This document shows, piece after piece, positions 18,320-26,728 of a DNA stretch of 64,000 nt. Source of the DNA: Longimicrobiales bacterium. Lineage in GTDB: Bacteria; Gemmatimonadota; Gemmatimonadetes; Longimicrobiales; Gaopeijiaceae. The notes under the pieces are model-generated. The model had not been told where the DNA came from. It did no database searches and saw nothing but the letters and a program-made list of their open reading frames with translations. Position 1 is the first letter of the stretch, and every line of letters starts with the position of its first letter. Position numbers and translations under genes: made by a program. The DNA lies in the NCBI GenBank assembly GCA_958296005.1, contig CATQHQ010000002.1, positions 924,501 through 988,500 on the forward strand, in the 5' to 3' direction.

Positions 18320-19485
18320 ACCGGAGCCGCCCCCGAACCGGGCGCCGGTCCTCCTCCCGGGCACCGACCGCGTGGCTGACCTGGACGGCGGCGTTCGCGG
18401 CCCTGGCTCTGGTCCCCTGCCGCTCCGCCGCGGCTTCGGTTCCACAGGCCGACGAGCAACCCCCCGGCGACTTTGCGGTCCAAGGCCAACTCCGGGTGGG
18501 CGACGAGCTCGCCGACAGCGGCACCATCGTCCTCCACCGGGTCTCGGCGTTCTTCACGGGGGAAGTGGACAGCGCGGCGGTCGGCACCGGCGGCACCTTC
18601 GAACTGCGGGTTCCCGAGACGCCAACTCCAGGCGGGACCGACGTCTACTTCGCCTCCGTCCGCTGGGACGAGGTGCTGTACTTCGGCTCGGCGATCACCG
18701 GGCCGCTGGAGCAGGGCGCCCCCTACGTCGTGCAGGCGTACCCGGCCGCCGAGGCCGGCACCGCGTCGCCACCGGTGCGGGTGAGGGTGCGGAACCTCTT
18801 TCTGGAGCTGGCGGACCCTGCACCCGGCTGGCGGGCGATGGACCTCTTCGAGCTGCGCAACGCCGCCCCCGCGACCGTCGTTGCAGGACCGTCGGGGGCA
18901 ACTTGGTCCTACCCCCTGCCACCGGGCGCGGTGGAGTTCTCCGTGGGCGAGAGCGACCTGTCCCCGGGCGCAGCGAGCGTCTCCGCCGGCCGCGTGCACG
19001 TGTCGTCCGCACTCCGCCCCGGCGAGAGCGTCTACCTCTTCCGCTACCGGGTTTCCGGCGACGTCCTCCGCATCCCCATGGAGGGCCCGACCGCCTCCAT
19101 GGAGCTCCTGATCCGGGAGCCGGCGGGCGAGCTGTCCGTCCAGGGGCTGGCGGCCGCGGAGCCCGTCGAGCTGGACGGCACCACGTACCGACGCTTCGCG
19201 GGACGCGAGATGGCGCCGGCCCCTGTCGTCGTGCGCAGCGGGGACGCCTCGGCGCCTGTGGCGTCGATCCCCGTGCTGGCCGCGGTTCTGGCCGTGGCCC
19301 TGGCAGTCGTGGGCGCGACAGCGGCGATGCGCGCCCACTCCCGGCGCGCGCCCTCGGCGGCCGGCTCGCGGCGGCAAGACCTTCTGGAGATCGCCGAGCT
19401 GGACGAGGCCATGCGCGCCGGCAAGGTCGGCTCGGGCGAGTACGAGCGTCGGCGGGAGCAGATCCTGCGCAGGCTCGGCAGCTAG
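18316..19485 (+). CDS. Exported protein with C-terminal TM and SHOCT-like tail, unknown function
   Basis: I do not recognise a full-length family. From CTG at 18316 the product has an Arg-rich start and a hydrophobic stretch (AWLTWTAAFAALALVP) like a signal peptide. A long extracytoplasmic beta-rich region of about 270 residues follows (VQGQLRVGDELADSGTIVLHR and similar, reminiscent of carboxypeptidase-regulatory-like repeats). Then come a membrane helix (SIPVLAAVLAVALAVVGATAA) and a short cytoplasmic tail. The tail (IAELDEAMRAGKVGSGEYERRREQIL, in part) looks like a SHOCT motif. No ATG, GTG or TTG start exists near the N-terminus. The CTG overlaps the upstream stop in CTGA and gives a proper signal-peptide n-region. 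recO follows 13 bases downstream. Confidence 0.6.
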   Translation: MNRSRPRTGRRSSSRAPTAWLTWTAAFAALALVPCRSAAASVPQADEQPPGDFAVQGQLRVGDELADSGTIVLHRVSAFFTGEVDSAAVGTGGTFELRVPETPTPGGTDVYFASVRWDEVLYFGSAITGPLEQGAPYVVQAYPAAEAGTASPPVRVRVRNLFLELADPAPGWRAMDLFELRNAAPATVVAGPSGATWSYPLPPGAVEFSVGESDLSPGAASVSAGRVHVSSALRPGESVYLFRYRVSGDVLRIPMEGPTASMELLIREPAGELSVQGLAAAEPVELDGTTYRRFAGREMAPAPVVVRSGDASAPVASIPVLAAVLAVALAVVGATAAMRAHSRRAPSAAGSRRQDLLEIAELDEAMRAGKVGSGEYERRREQILRRLGS

Positions 19486-19498
19486 GGGGCAGGCCTCC

Positions 19499-20296
19499 GT
19501 GTCCCTAGTGACGACCCCGGCGATCCTCCTCCGGACCTATCCCTACTCGGAGAGCAGCCGGGTGCTCCGCTTCTACACCCGGGCCCTCGGGCTCGTCGGA
19601 GTCATGGCCCGCGGAGTCCGCAGGGACGCTTCGAAGGGCAGGGGAGCGCCCGGCACCTTCGGCGAAGGCGTCGCCGTGATCTTCGTGCGCGAGACGCGGG
19701 AGCTTCAGTCCCTGCAGGAGTTCAACCCGCGGAACGCCCGCATCGGCCTCGCCGCCGACCTTCAGCGCTTGGCAGGCGCCTCCCTTGCGGCCGAGCTGGT
19801 GCTGCGGCACGCGGGTCAGGAGCCCCATGCCGGCCTGTACGACTTGCTGTCCAGGGGCCTGGACCGCCTGGAGGCAACGCCGCCCCGCGCGCTCGCGTCC
19901 GACGTGCTGGCGCTCGGCTGGTCGATCGTCGATCTCTTCGGCTTCGGTCCCGAGCTCTCGGCCTGCACCGGCTGCGGCCGGGTTCTGGACGGCGACGAGA
20001 TGGCACACTTCGACCTGGATGCCGGCGGCGTCCGCTGCTCGTCGTGCAGCACCCCCGCAGGGTCGCGTCGGATCGGCCCCGGCGCCCGCGCCCAGATCGC
20101 CCGCTTCCTGCACGGGGACCTCGGCGCTGCGGCACCCACCCCCGACGCCTCGGCCCCTCTTCAGGGCGCCTCGGCCCACCTCTCTCTTCTCGACGACTTC
20201 GTGACTTGCCACCTGCTGGAGGGCCGCCGCCCCGAGTCCTTCCGCTTCCTCCGGCCCCTCGCCGCCGCCGACCGCCATGTCCCCGCCCGGCCGTAG
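19499..20296 (+). CDS. recO: DNA repair protein RecO
   Basis: RecO anneals single strands and helps load RecA in the RecFOR recombination pathway. The 265-residue product has the N-terminal OB-fold ([25 protein letters not shown], quoted in part; then GVMARGVRR). It also has the helical domain and the zinc knuckle pair CTGCG and CSSCS typical of many RecO proteins. The GTG start gives the family N-terminus directly. The last 20 bases overlap the start of selB in another frame. Assignment is good although the family is weakly conserved. Confidence 0.87.
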   Translation: MSLVTTPAILLRTYPYSESSRVLRFYTRALGLVGVMARGVRRDASKGRGAPGTFGEGVAVIFVRETRELQSLQEFNPRNARIGLAADLQRLAGASLAAELVLRHAGQEPHAGLYDLLSRGLDRLEATPPRALASDVLALGWSIVDLFGFGPELSACTGCGRVLDGDEMAHFDLDAGGVRCSSCSTPAGSRRIGPGARAQIARFLHGDLGAAAPTPDASAPLQGASAHLSLLDDFVTCHLLEGRRPESFRFLRPLAAADRHVPARP

Positions 20297-22247
20297 CCTC
20301 GTCCTAGGCACCGCCGGCCACATCGACCACGGCAAGACCGCCCTGGTGCGCGCCCTCACCGGCGTGGACACGGACCGGTTGGCGGAGGAGAAGCAGCGCG
20401 GGATCACGATCGAACTGGGGTTCGCCCGCTACGAGCCTCGGGACGGCTTCGCCTTCGGCGTCGTGGACGTGCCGGGTCACGAGGGTTTCGTCAAGACGAT
20501 GGTGGCCGGCGCGACGGGGATGGACGTGGTCCTGCTGGTGGTGGCGGCCGACGAAGGGGTCATGCCCCAAACCCGGGAGCACCTGGCGATCGTCCGGCTG
20601 CTGGGGATCGCGGAGATGGTCGTGGCCGTCACCAAGGCGGACCTGGTCGAAGACGACTGGCTGGAACTGGTGCACGAGGACGTGGCGGCGCTGCTGGCAG
20701 GCACGCTGTACCAGGACGCGGAGGTGGTGCCGACCTCGGTGACCACGGGCGCCGGGCTGGCGGCGCTTTCCCAGGCGTTGGTGCGGTGCGGCAGCCGGAC
20801 CCGACGCCGCGCAGCAGACGACCTCTTCCGCCTTCCCGTGGATCGCGTCTTCGCAGTCGAGGGCGCCGGCACGGTGGCGACGGGCACCCTCTGGTCCGGT
20901 TCGCTGCGTCGCGGCAGCGTCGTGTGCATCCTTCCCGGCGGGGGCGACGCGCGGGTTCGGGCTCTCCAGGTCCACGGCGAGCAGGTGGAGGTCGCCGTGG
21001 CTGGCCAGCGGACCGCCGTCGCCCTGACGGGGGCCGCGGTGCGCCGAGGCATGATCGCCCGGGGGAACGTCCTCGCGTCCGATCCCAGCTGGCGTCCCAC
21101 GATGATGCTCACCGTGGAGCTGTCGTGCCTGCCCGGGACCGGCTGGCGCGTGGAGGCCGGCCAGCGCGTGCGTGTCCACCTGGGCACGGTGGAGGCGATG
21201 GCCCGAGTCGCGCTCTTCGACGCCGACGAGATCGCCCCCGGCGTTGCCGCCTTCGCCCAGCTCCGCCTGGAGCGACAGGTCGTGGCCCGTTGCGGCGACC
21301 GCTTCGTGGCCCGCTCCTACTCCCCCGTCACCACGATCGCCGGCGGCGTCGTGCTGGAGCCCGTCCCCCCGAAGCGGAAGCGGCTCTCCGACGGCGACAG
21401 AGTCGCTCTGGCAGGGCTGGCCCGGGGCGGCCCGCAGGCGGTCGCGGGAGCGGCGGCTCTGGCGGGCTGGTGGGGAGTGGACGAACGCGACCTGGGGGTC
21501 CTCGCCGGCTGGAGGAGCGGCCCCATGGGGGACCCGGACCCGGACCCGGACCCGGACCCCCGCTCGACGGCGTGGGCCTGGGACGGCGTCCTCGTCGCCC
21601 CCGAGATCGTCGCCGACGGCGAGTCCCGCATCGAGACGGCGGCCGGCGACTACCACCGCCGCCATTCGCTGGAGGAGGGCGCGCCCCTGGACGTTCTCCG
21701 CAAGACCCTTCCCCTGCGCAGCCGCCCCAAGCTGGCCGACGGCCTGGTGGCGCGCTTGGCCGCCGCCGGGCGCTTGGTCGTGGAGGGCAGAACCGCACGC
21801 CTGCCCGGCTTCAAGGCCGCCCTCTCCCCCGACGAAGCTGCGCTGGCGGAGCGCCTAACCGCGATCTTGGCCAAGGCGGGCCTCCAGGGCCCCACTACGG
21901 CGGAGCTGGCCGCCCAAGCGTCGGACCACCCCAGGGTCGCCGCCGTGCTGGAGTTCTTGGCGGCCAAGGGTCGGGCGCGGCTTCTGGGCGACTCCTACTG
22001 GATCGCGACGGAGACGCTGGCCCGAGCCGCCGCCCGGGTTGCGCGGGAACTTGGGGGGAGGGAAGGACTGGGTCCCGCCGACTTCCGGGAGGTCCTGCCC
22101 GTCACCCGCAAGCACCTGATCCCCGTTCTCGCCCACTTCGACGCGACCGGAGTTACGGTTCGGGAAGCCGCCGGCAGGCGGGTCGTGGCCACGCCGCCGG
22201 AGGACCGAAATTCCCCGCCCGTGCAACCTTCCGGGGGTTCCGGGTAG
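20277..22247 (+). CDS. selB: Selenocysteine-specific translation elongation factor SelB
   Basis: SelB delivers Sec-tRNA to UGA codons marked by a SECIS hairpin. The N-terminal EF-Tu-like GTPase has [20 protein letters not shown], the GITIELGFA switch with VDVPGHEGF, and TKADL. Two beta-barrel domains follow, then C-terminal winged helices that bind the SECIS RNA, ending with [19 protein letters not shown]. At 656 residues it is slightly long because of a DP repeat (residues 419-428) encoded by five tandem hexamers. A tRNA-Sec gene lies 41 kb downstream, confirming use of selenocysteine. selA and selD are not in the window. The start overlaps recO by 20 bases. Confidence 0.95.
   Translation: MSPPGRSLVLGTAGHIDHGKTALVRALTGVDTDRLAEEKQRGITIELGFARYEPRDGFAFGVVDVPGHEGFVKTMVAGATGMDVVLLVVAADEGVMPQTREHLAIVRLLGIAEMVVAVTKADLVEDDWLELVHEDVAALLAGTLYQDAEVVPTSVTTGAGLAALSQALVRCGSRTRRRAADDLFRLPVDRVFAVEGAGTVATGTLWSGSLRRGSVVCILPGGGDARVRALQVHGEQVEVAVAGQRTAVALTGAAVRRGMIARGNVLASDPSWRPTMMLTVELSCLPGTGWRVEAGQRVRVHLGTVEAMARVALFDADEIAPGVAAFAQLRLERQVVARCGDRFVARSYSPVTTIAGGVVLEPVPPKRKRLSDGDRVALAGLARGGPQAVAGAAALAGWWGVDERDLGVLAGWRSGPMGDPDPDPDPDPRSTAWAWDGVLVAPEIVADGESRIETAAGDYHRRHSLEEGAPLDVLRKTLPLRSRPKLADGLVARLAAAGRLVVEGRTARLPGFKAALSPDEAALAERLTAILAKAGLQGPTTAELAAQASDHPRVAAVLEFLAAKGRARLLGDSYWIATETLARAAARVARELGGREGLGPADFREVLPVTRKHLIPVLAHFDATGVTVREAAGRRVVATPPEDRNSPPVQPSGGSG
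21531..21560 (+). repeat. GACCCG hexamer microsatellite inside selB
   Basis: Five tandem copies of GACCCG (the last ending CCC) encode five Asp-Pro pairs in SelB, between the third barrel-like domain and the winged-helix region. The repeat is in frame with the codons, so slippage would change the linker length by two residues without breaking the gene. Confidence 0.9.
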
Positions 22248-22257
22248 TACTATATGG

Positions 22258-22287
22258 TTGACTAGCGTCGCTTAGGTCGTCTATTCT
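22258..22287 (+). promoter_or_regulatory. Putative sigma-70-type promoter for the FlgD-like gene
   Basis: TTGACT at 22258-22263 and TATTCT at 22282-22287 are separated by 18 bases and match the -35 and -10 consensus well for this GC-rich genome. The local sequence is clearly more AT-rich than its surroundings. Transcription would start near 22294, about 57 bases before the ATG at 22351. No experimental support can be seen. Confidence 0.5.
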
Positions 22288-22350
22288 GTGGGGCGACGCG
22301 AAGGTCCCTTTGCCAAGCCCGGAGGGCCATAGCACGAACGCTACCGACTG

Positions 22351-22800
22351 ATGTATCGACGCCTTGCGAGACAGGCGTTCTGCTTCGCCTTGCTCTCCTG
22401 CCTTCCCGTCGGGTTCGGGGTTTCCGCCCAGGATCCTCCTCCCCCCGACGAGAGCGACAGCGGGTTTCGTCTGGAGCAGAACTACCCGAACCCGTTCAAC
22501 CCCGAAACACGGATCCCCTTCCACCTGTCCCCGGAGATCTTCGAGGACGGGGAGCCCGTGAAGGTTTCCGTGCGCATATACAACATCCTGCAGCAGTTCG
22601 TGGTCGCCCCCCAGGCGCTGGGCTACCCCGGCGGGGAAGGGTTGCCCCTGCTCCAGCTGGAGTACACTTCCCCCGGGCGCTACGAAGCGTACTGGGACGG
22701 TCGCGACCTGACGGGGGCCCAAGTGGCGTCGGGGGTGTATCTGGTCCAGATGGTCGTCGACGGCAGGGCCGCGTGGAGGAAGATGTTCGTCACCAAGTAG
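22351..22800 (+). CDS. Small secreted protein with FlgD-like/T9SS-type C-terminal domain
   Basis: The product has 149 residues. A signal peptide (residues 1-26, ending FGVSAQD) is followed almost directly by a domain that opens LEQNYPNPFNPETRIPFHLS and ends WDGRDLTGAQVASGVYLVQM. This is the FlgD-Ig-like fold found as a C-terminal sorting or attachment domain on large secreted proteins of the FCB group. Here it stands alone with no passenger domain. It has its own putative promoter and faces the ptsN gene convergently, with only 12 bases between the stops. Function is unknown; it could be a minimal surface protein or the remnant of a larger one. Confidence 0.8.
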   Translation: MYRRLARQAFCFALLSCLPVGFGVSAQDPPPPDESDSGFRLEQNYPNPFNPETRIPFHLSPEIFEDGEPVKVSVRIYNILQQFVVAPQALGYPGGEGLPLLQLEYTSPGRYEAYWDGRDLTGAQVASGVYLVQMVVDGRAAWRKMFVTK

Positions 22801-22812
22801 CGGACGAACGGC

Positions 22813-23265
22813 TCAGACCCCCTTCGTCGCCATGAGCCCGAACAGCTCTTCCGGCGACCCCACCTCCGCCAGTCGCTGGGGCACCTCCGGGTCCTTGGCG
22901 AACCGCGCCACCTTCCCCAGCACCGGAAGGTACTGGCCGGCCACCGCCACGGGCGGGGCCACGATCAGGAAGAAGTGGGCGACCGGGAGGCCGTCCACCG
23001 CGTCGAACTCCACGCCGTCGGGGTGCCGTCCGTAGGCCAGCTGAAGCGCCGACGCCGCCCGGGAGCGGCAGTGGGGGACGGCAACTCCCTTGCCGATGCC
23101 CGTGGAGCCCAGCCCCTCCCTCCGGCGAAGCGTCCGCAGCAGGATCTGGCGAGACGAGCCGTCCACGCCCAGAAGATCGGCCAGAGACGCCAGCACCTCG
23201 TCCTTGGTCGCCCCCTCCAACCGCAGGTCGACTCGTTCCGGCGTGATGAAGTCGCGAAGCAGCAT
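22813..23265 (-). CDS. ptsN: PTS EIIA component, PtsN-like
   Basis: This 150-residue protein of the fructose/mannitol EIIA family resembles PtsN, the regulatory EIIA of the nitrogen PTS. The phosphorylatable histidine is His65 in GKGVAVPHCRSRAA. Other conserved parts are MLLRDFITPERVDLRLEG at the start and LGKVARFAKDPEV near the end. I set the start at the ATG that precedes LLRDFITPE; a longer frame upstream has no homology. It is the only EIIA in the window, so it is the probable acceptor for the HPr/enzyme I pair at 14.4-16.5 kb. It is transcribed divergently from dusB across 63 bases. Confidence 0.88.
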   Translation of the reverse strand: MLLRDFITPERVDLRLEGATKDEVLASLADLLGVDGSSRQILLRTLRRREGLGSTGIGKGVAVPHCRSRAASALQLAYGRHPDGVEFDAVDGLPVAHFFLIVAPPVAVAGQYLPVLGKVARFAKDPEVPQRLAEVGSPEELFGLMATKGV

Positions 23266-23328
23266 GGCCGAAGATACGGGAGTTGCGGTCGGGGTACCAC
23301 ATGCCCGGTGCCTTGCTAGCTTGGAGCG

Positions 23329-24384
23329 ATGAAGCCTTTGCCGATCCCGCTCCCGGGCAATCCGGAGACGCCCCTGCTGCTGGCGCCCCAAGCCGGGGTG
23401 TCCGAGTCCCCGTTCAGGCGGCTGTGCCGCAGCTTCGGGGCAGACGTGGTGCTCACCGAGTTCGTGAGCGCCGAGGGGATCGTGCGTGGCAGCCCCAAGA
23501 CGGCGGCCTACCTGCGCTTCGACCACGCCGAGCGTCCGATCGGGGTGCAGATCTTCGGCGCCGACCCCGGCGCCATGGGAGAGGCGGCGGCGCTGGTGAC
23601 CGAGACCTACGCCCCCGACTTCGTGGACATCAACTTCGGCTGCCCCGTGAAGAAGGTGGTCAAGCGAAACGGGGGTTCGGGCTGCCTACGCGACCTGGGA
23701 CTGGTGGGGCGCATCGTCCGCGCCGTGGACGACGCGACGCCGTTGCCGGTGACGGCCAAGATCCGCTCCGGCTTCGACGAGGCCAGCCGAGATCCGGTGC
23801 GGATCGGTCGGGCGTGCCAGGACGCCGGGGCCCGCATGGTGACCCTCCACCCGCGAACCCGGGCCGACATGTACTCGGGGACGGCCCGCTGGGACGAGAT
23901 CGAGGCGCTGGTCCAGGCCCTCGACGTGCCGGTGGTGGGGAACGGGGACGTCCGCACCGGTCACGACGCGATCCGCATGAAGACGCGAACCGGGTGCGCC
24001 GGGATCATGATCGCTCGAGGGTCGCACGGTGCGCCGTGGCTCTTCCGCCAGGCCCGCGCGGCGCTGGACGGGAGGCCCGTCCCCGACGAGCCGACGCCCC
24101 GTGCCCGCTTTGAGGTGTGCGTGCGTCACGTTCGGAACGCCGTCGCCTTCGAGGGCAACCAGGAGAAGGCGGTGCGCGACTTCCGAAAGCACCTCGGCTG
24201 GTACACCAAGGGCCTTCCCGGCGGTCGCCGACTGCGCCAGGAGCTCTTCCGCACCACCGACCTGGCCGAAGTGGCGTCGGCGCTGAACGGCTACCTTGCG
24301 GCCGAGCAAGCCCGGCTTGAGGCGAGCCCACCTCCGTCCAGCCAGCCCCCGGTCCTGTGCCCATCTGCCCCACCTGTACCATGA
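23329..24384 (+). CDS. dusB: tRNA-dihydrouridine synthase, DusB type
   Basis: Dus enzymes reduce uridine to dihydrouridine in the tRNA D-loop using FMN and NADPH. The TIM barrel opens with LLLAPQAGVSESPFRRLCR. The catalytic cysteine is in INFGCPVKKVVKRNGG, the lysine-bearing TAKIRSGFD segment follows, and the phosphate-binding GNGDVRTGHDA and GIMIARGS loops are present. At 351 residues it has a Pro/Ser-rich tail (PPPSSQPPVL) that is not part of the fold. The stop codon lies inside the first unit of a tandem repeat that precedes the tmRNA gene. Confidence 0.93.
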   Translation: MKPLPIPLPGNPETPLLLAPQAGVSESPFRRLCRSFGADVVLTEFVSAEGIVRGSPKTAAYLRFDHAERPIGVQIFGADPGAMGEAAALVTETYAPDFVDINFGCPVKKVVKRNGGSGCLRDLGLVGRIVRAVDDATPLPVTAKIRSGFDEASRDPVRIGRACQDAGARMVTLHPRTRADMYSGTARWDEIEALVQALDVPVVGNGDVRTGHDAIRMKTRTGCAGIMIARGSHGAPWLFRQARAALDGRPVPDEPTPRARFEVCVRHVRNAVAFEGNQEKAVRDFRKHLGWYTKGLPGGRRLRQELFRTTDLAEVASALNGYLAAEQARLEASPPPSSQPPVLCPSAPPVP

Positions 24385-24426
24385 ACATGTTAGGTTTACA
24401 TGGTGAACATGGTTAGGTTTACGTAG
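24382..24426 (+). repeat. Tandem 22/23-bp direct repeat upstream of tmRNA
   Basis: Two nearly identical units lie side by side: TGAACATGTTAGGTTTACAT plus two bases at 24382-24403, and the same with one extra G and small changes at 24404-24426. The stretch is AT-rich compared with its surroundings. The first unit begins at the dusB stop codon. It sits about 50-90 bases before the tmRNA 5' end, so it could hold regulatory or promoter elements; that role is inference. Confidence 0.75.
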
Positions 24427-24471
24427 TACCATTAGGAGACGCGGCCGGTCAGGTCGCGGATTTGACAACCT

Positions 24472-24823
24472 GGGGGCGACACGGTTTCGACGTGTTGGGC
24501 GACAGCGCAGCTGCGTGCCGAGGTTCGGGAACCTCGTGAAACATCCCGAAAACCAATCAAACGCCAACAACGACTTGGCTCTGGCTGCTTAATCCAAGCA
24601 GTCCGCTTCCCGGCCCGCCCGCCCGAGGCAGGCCGACGAAGCGTCGATGATTCGGGCTGGCTTGCTGGTTTCGGCCGCTGAACCGGCAGGCAAGACACTA
24701 GGTGGCTAGCGCCGGACGGGTGGTTCGCCGACCCGTCTGGACGTGAACCCAAACGGCGATCTACGCACGTAGAAGCTTCGAGGGAACCTCTCGCGGACGC
24801 GGGTTCGACTCCCGCCGCCTCCA
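24472..24823 (+). ncRNA. ssrA: Transfer-messenger RNA (tmRNA)
   Basis: tmRNA rescues stalled ribosomes with SmpB. The 5' end GGGGGCGACACGGTTTCGAC and the 3' end GGGTTCGACTCCCGCCGCCT followed by CCA-like CCAC fit the family. Bases 24472-24478 pair with 24816-24822 to form the seven-base acceptor stem, with A24823 as discriminator, and the T-loop TTCGACT is intact. The tag reading frame ends ANNDLALAA followed by TAA, a standard hydrophobic degradation tag. The full tag is probably ENQSNANNDLALAA, although the resume codon is inferred. The CCA end is not encoded. The length of 352 bases is normal for a one-piece tmRNA. Confidence 0.96.
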
Positions 24824-24839
24824 CTTCCACTCCACTCTG

Positions 24840-24868
24840 CCGGGCTGGCGGAGTGCCGACCAGCCCGG
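24840..24868 (+). promoter_or_regulatory. Hairpin between tmRNA and lspA overlapping the lspA ribosome-binding site
   Basis: CCGGGCTGG at 24840-24848 can pair perfectly with CCAGCCCGG at 24860-24868 around an 11-base loop. It begins 16 bases after the tmRNA 3' end and has no T-run, so it may define the RNA end or block processing. Its right arm overlaps the GGAG (24867-24870) that precedes the lspA start, so it could also limit lspA translation in a read-through transcript. Confidence 0.6.
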
Positions 24869-24879
24869 AGCTTCATCAC

Positions 24880-25422
24880 GTGAAGCGCAAGCTTGCGATT
24901 CTGGCCGCCTGTCTGCCGGCGATCCTCGTGGCCGACATCCTCACCAAGTGGTGGGCCGTCGCCGCGCTCCCCGGTGCCCCCCGTCCGGACTTCCTCGGCG
25001 GGTACGTGCCCCTCACGCTGGCCTACAACCGGGGGGCGGCGTTCGGCATCTCCGTCGGCAACGATCCCCGCTGGTTCTTCATCCCCGTCACCCTGCTCGC
25101 CTTGGGGTTGATGATCTCGCTGCTGACCACCACTCCCGGCAGCGATAGGGTTCGCATCGTCGCCCTGTCCCTCGTCGTCTCCGGCGCCTTGGGCAACCTG
25201 ATCGACCGGGTTCGCTGGGATCGGGGGGTCGTGGACTTCATCGGTCCCGTGGACCTGCCCTTCACGACCTGGAACTGGCCGATCTTCAACGTCGCCGACA
25301 TGGCGATCTCGTGCGGCGCGGTCCTCCTCGCGATCTCCTTCTGGCTGGAGGGGCGGAGAGAGAAGCAGGCTCGGGCCGCCGCTGATCAGTCTTCGGACGC
25401 CTCGGGTTCCCCCGGCTCGTAG
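24880..25422 (+). CDS. lspA: Lipoprotein signal peptidase (signal peptidase II)
   Basis: LspA cleaves signal peptides of diacylated prolipoproteins in the inner membrane. The 180-residue product has four membrane segments (for example AILAACLPAILVADILTKWW and FFIPVTLLALGLMISLL). It has the two catalytic-Asp motifs, GALGNLIDRVRWDRGVVDFI and FNVADMAIS. I chose GTG at 24880 because GGAG lies nine bases upstream; an earlier GTG at 24853 falls in the hairpin loop with no spaced Shine-Dalgarno. Many lipoproteins are encoded in this window and need this enzyme. Its last 37 bases overlap the end of the convergent CorC-like gene. Confidence 0.94.
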   Translation: MKRKLAILAACLPAILVADILTKWWAVAALPGAPRPDFLGGYVPLTLAYNRGAAFGISVGNDPRWFFIPVTLLALGLMISLLTTTPGSDRVRIVALSLVVSGALGNLIDRVRWDRGVVDFIGPVDLPFTTWNWPIFNVADMAISCGAVLLAISFWLEGRREKQARAAADQSSDASGSPGS

Positions 25423-26708
25423 ATCACGTATTCAATCCGTCGGCGCCTCACCCTCGCGATCCTGAACCGGCCGCCGCCGGCCGCCACCGAGTCGCCGGGC
25501 CTTCCCACCCGGTCCAGAGCGCCGAAGACGTAGCCGCCTACGGTGCCGTACTCCTCGCCTAGGGCGATCCCCAGCCGCTCTTCCAAATCCCTCACCGGCG
25601 TGCCTCCCCGAACGATCGTTCGCCCGTCCGCCAACTCCCGGAAGTCCTGGGGCTCGTCGACTTCGTGCTCGTCGTGAAACTCCCCGACGATCTCCTCGAT
25701 CAGGTCCTGCCACGTCACCAGTCCTGCCGTGCCGCCAAACTCGTCCAGCACGACAACCATCTTGGTCTTCTTGGCCCGCATCTCCTGGATCAGGTCCTCA
25801 ACGGGCTTGACCGCGGGGGAGAAGTGGGCGGACCGCGCAACCTCCCGCACCCGTTCCCGGCCCTCGCGGTCGGCCCGCCACAAGTCCCGCGCCAGCAGAA
25901 CGCCCACAATCCGGTCGAGGCTCTCCTCGTAGACCGGCAGCCGCAGCTTGCCTCGGTCCAGCATCACGTTGATCGCCTCCCTCACCGACGCGTCCGCCGG
26001 CACCGCCACGATGTCGATCCGGGGCGTCATCACCTCGCCTGCCGTGATCTCGTCCAGCTGCATGACGTTGGACATGACCTGGAACTCGTCCTCGTCGATC
26101 GCGCCCTCCCGTCGCCCGATCTCGGCCAGAACCTCGATCTCCGCCCGGCTCACGGTCGCCTGCCGCTCCCGCTTGGCGCCCGTCCAGCGGCTCACCAGCC
26201 CCAGAGGCACGATCACCGGCTTCATGACCACGACCATTGCACGCAGCACGTGCGCCGAGGGCCGTGCCAGCCCCTTCCAGAAGGTGGCGCCGATCGTCTT
26301 GGGGATGATCTCCGAGAAGACGAGGACGGCCAGGGTAAGGACGGCCGAGAACGCCCCGATCCACACGTCGCCGTAGGTACGGGCGACGATCGCGCCGGCC
26401 CATGCCGCGCCGACGGTGTGGGCGACGGTGTTCAGGGTGAGGATCGCGGCGATCGGTTCGTCGATCCGCCGCTTCATCCGGGCCAGCAGATCGCCGGCTC
26501 GGTCGCCCCGGCCCTGAAGCAGCGCCACGAAGGGGTGGTTCACCGACAGCAGGACCGCTTCCAGCACCGAACAGAGGAAGGAGACCGAGAGGGACGCGCC
26601 CACCACGACCGCGAGGAGGATCAATCGCCGCGCCGGATCACGGGGAAGGGATCTGCCGGCCAGCGGCCAACGCCGGCCGGGGACGCGGCGACTTGCCGCA
26701 TCCGCCAA
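25386..26708 (-). CDS. CorC/HlyC-family CBS-domain membrane protein
   Basis: This family has an N-terminal membrane domain (DUF21/CNNM-like), two CBS domains and a C-terminal CorC_HlyC domain. It has been linked to magnesium or cobalt efflux and to membrane integrity. The product shows membrane segments (LILLAVVVGASLSVSFLCSV; IAAILTLNTVAHTVGAAWAG; FSAVLTLAVLVFSEIIPKTI). It then has the CBS pair with VMTPRIDIVAVP and LPVYEESLDRIVGVLL, MVVVLDEFGGTAGLVTWQDL, and a C-terminal domain ending near RIEYVIYEPG. The start is uncertain. TTG at 26708 gives about 440 residues; TTG at 26624, just before the first helix, is the alternative. It is divergent from the propeller gene and its end overlaps lspA. 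Confidence 0.88.
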   Translation of the reverse strand: MADAASRRVPGRRWPLAGRSLPRDPARRLILLAVVVGASLSVSFLCSVLEAVLLSVNHPFVALLQGRGDRAGDLLARMKRRIDEPIAAILTLNTVAHTVGAAWAGAIVARTYGDVWIGAFSAVLTLAVLVFSEIIPKTIGATFWKGLARPSAHVLRAMVVVMKPVIVPLGLVSRWTGAKRERQATVSRAEIEVLAEIGRREGAIDEDEFQVMSNVMQLDEITAGEVMTPRIDIVAVPADASVREAINVMLDRGKLRLPVYEESLDRIVGVLLARDLWRADREGRERVREVARSAHFSPAVKPVEDLIQEMRAKKTKMVVVLDEFGGTAGLVTWQDLIEEIVGEFHDEHEVDEPQDFRELADGRTIVRGGTPVRDLEERLGIALGEEYGTVGGYVFGALDRVGRPGDSVAAGGGRFRIARVRRRRIEYVIYEPGEPEASED

Positions 26709-26728
26709 GGTGATTCTAGCGTTGACCC

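Noticed and set aside
21531-21560. CRISPR-like repeat
   Set aside because: The units are hexamers with no spacers and lie inside selB; no CRISPR array or cas gene is present in the window.
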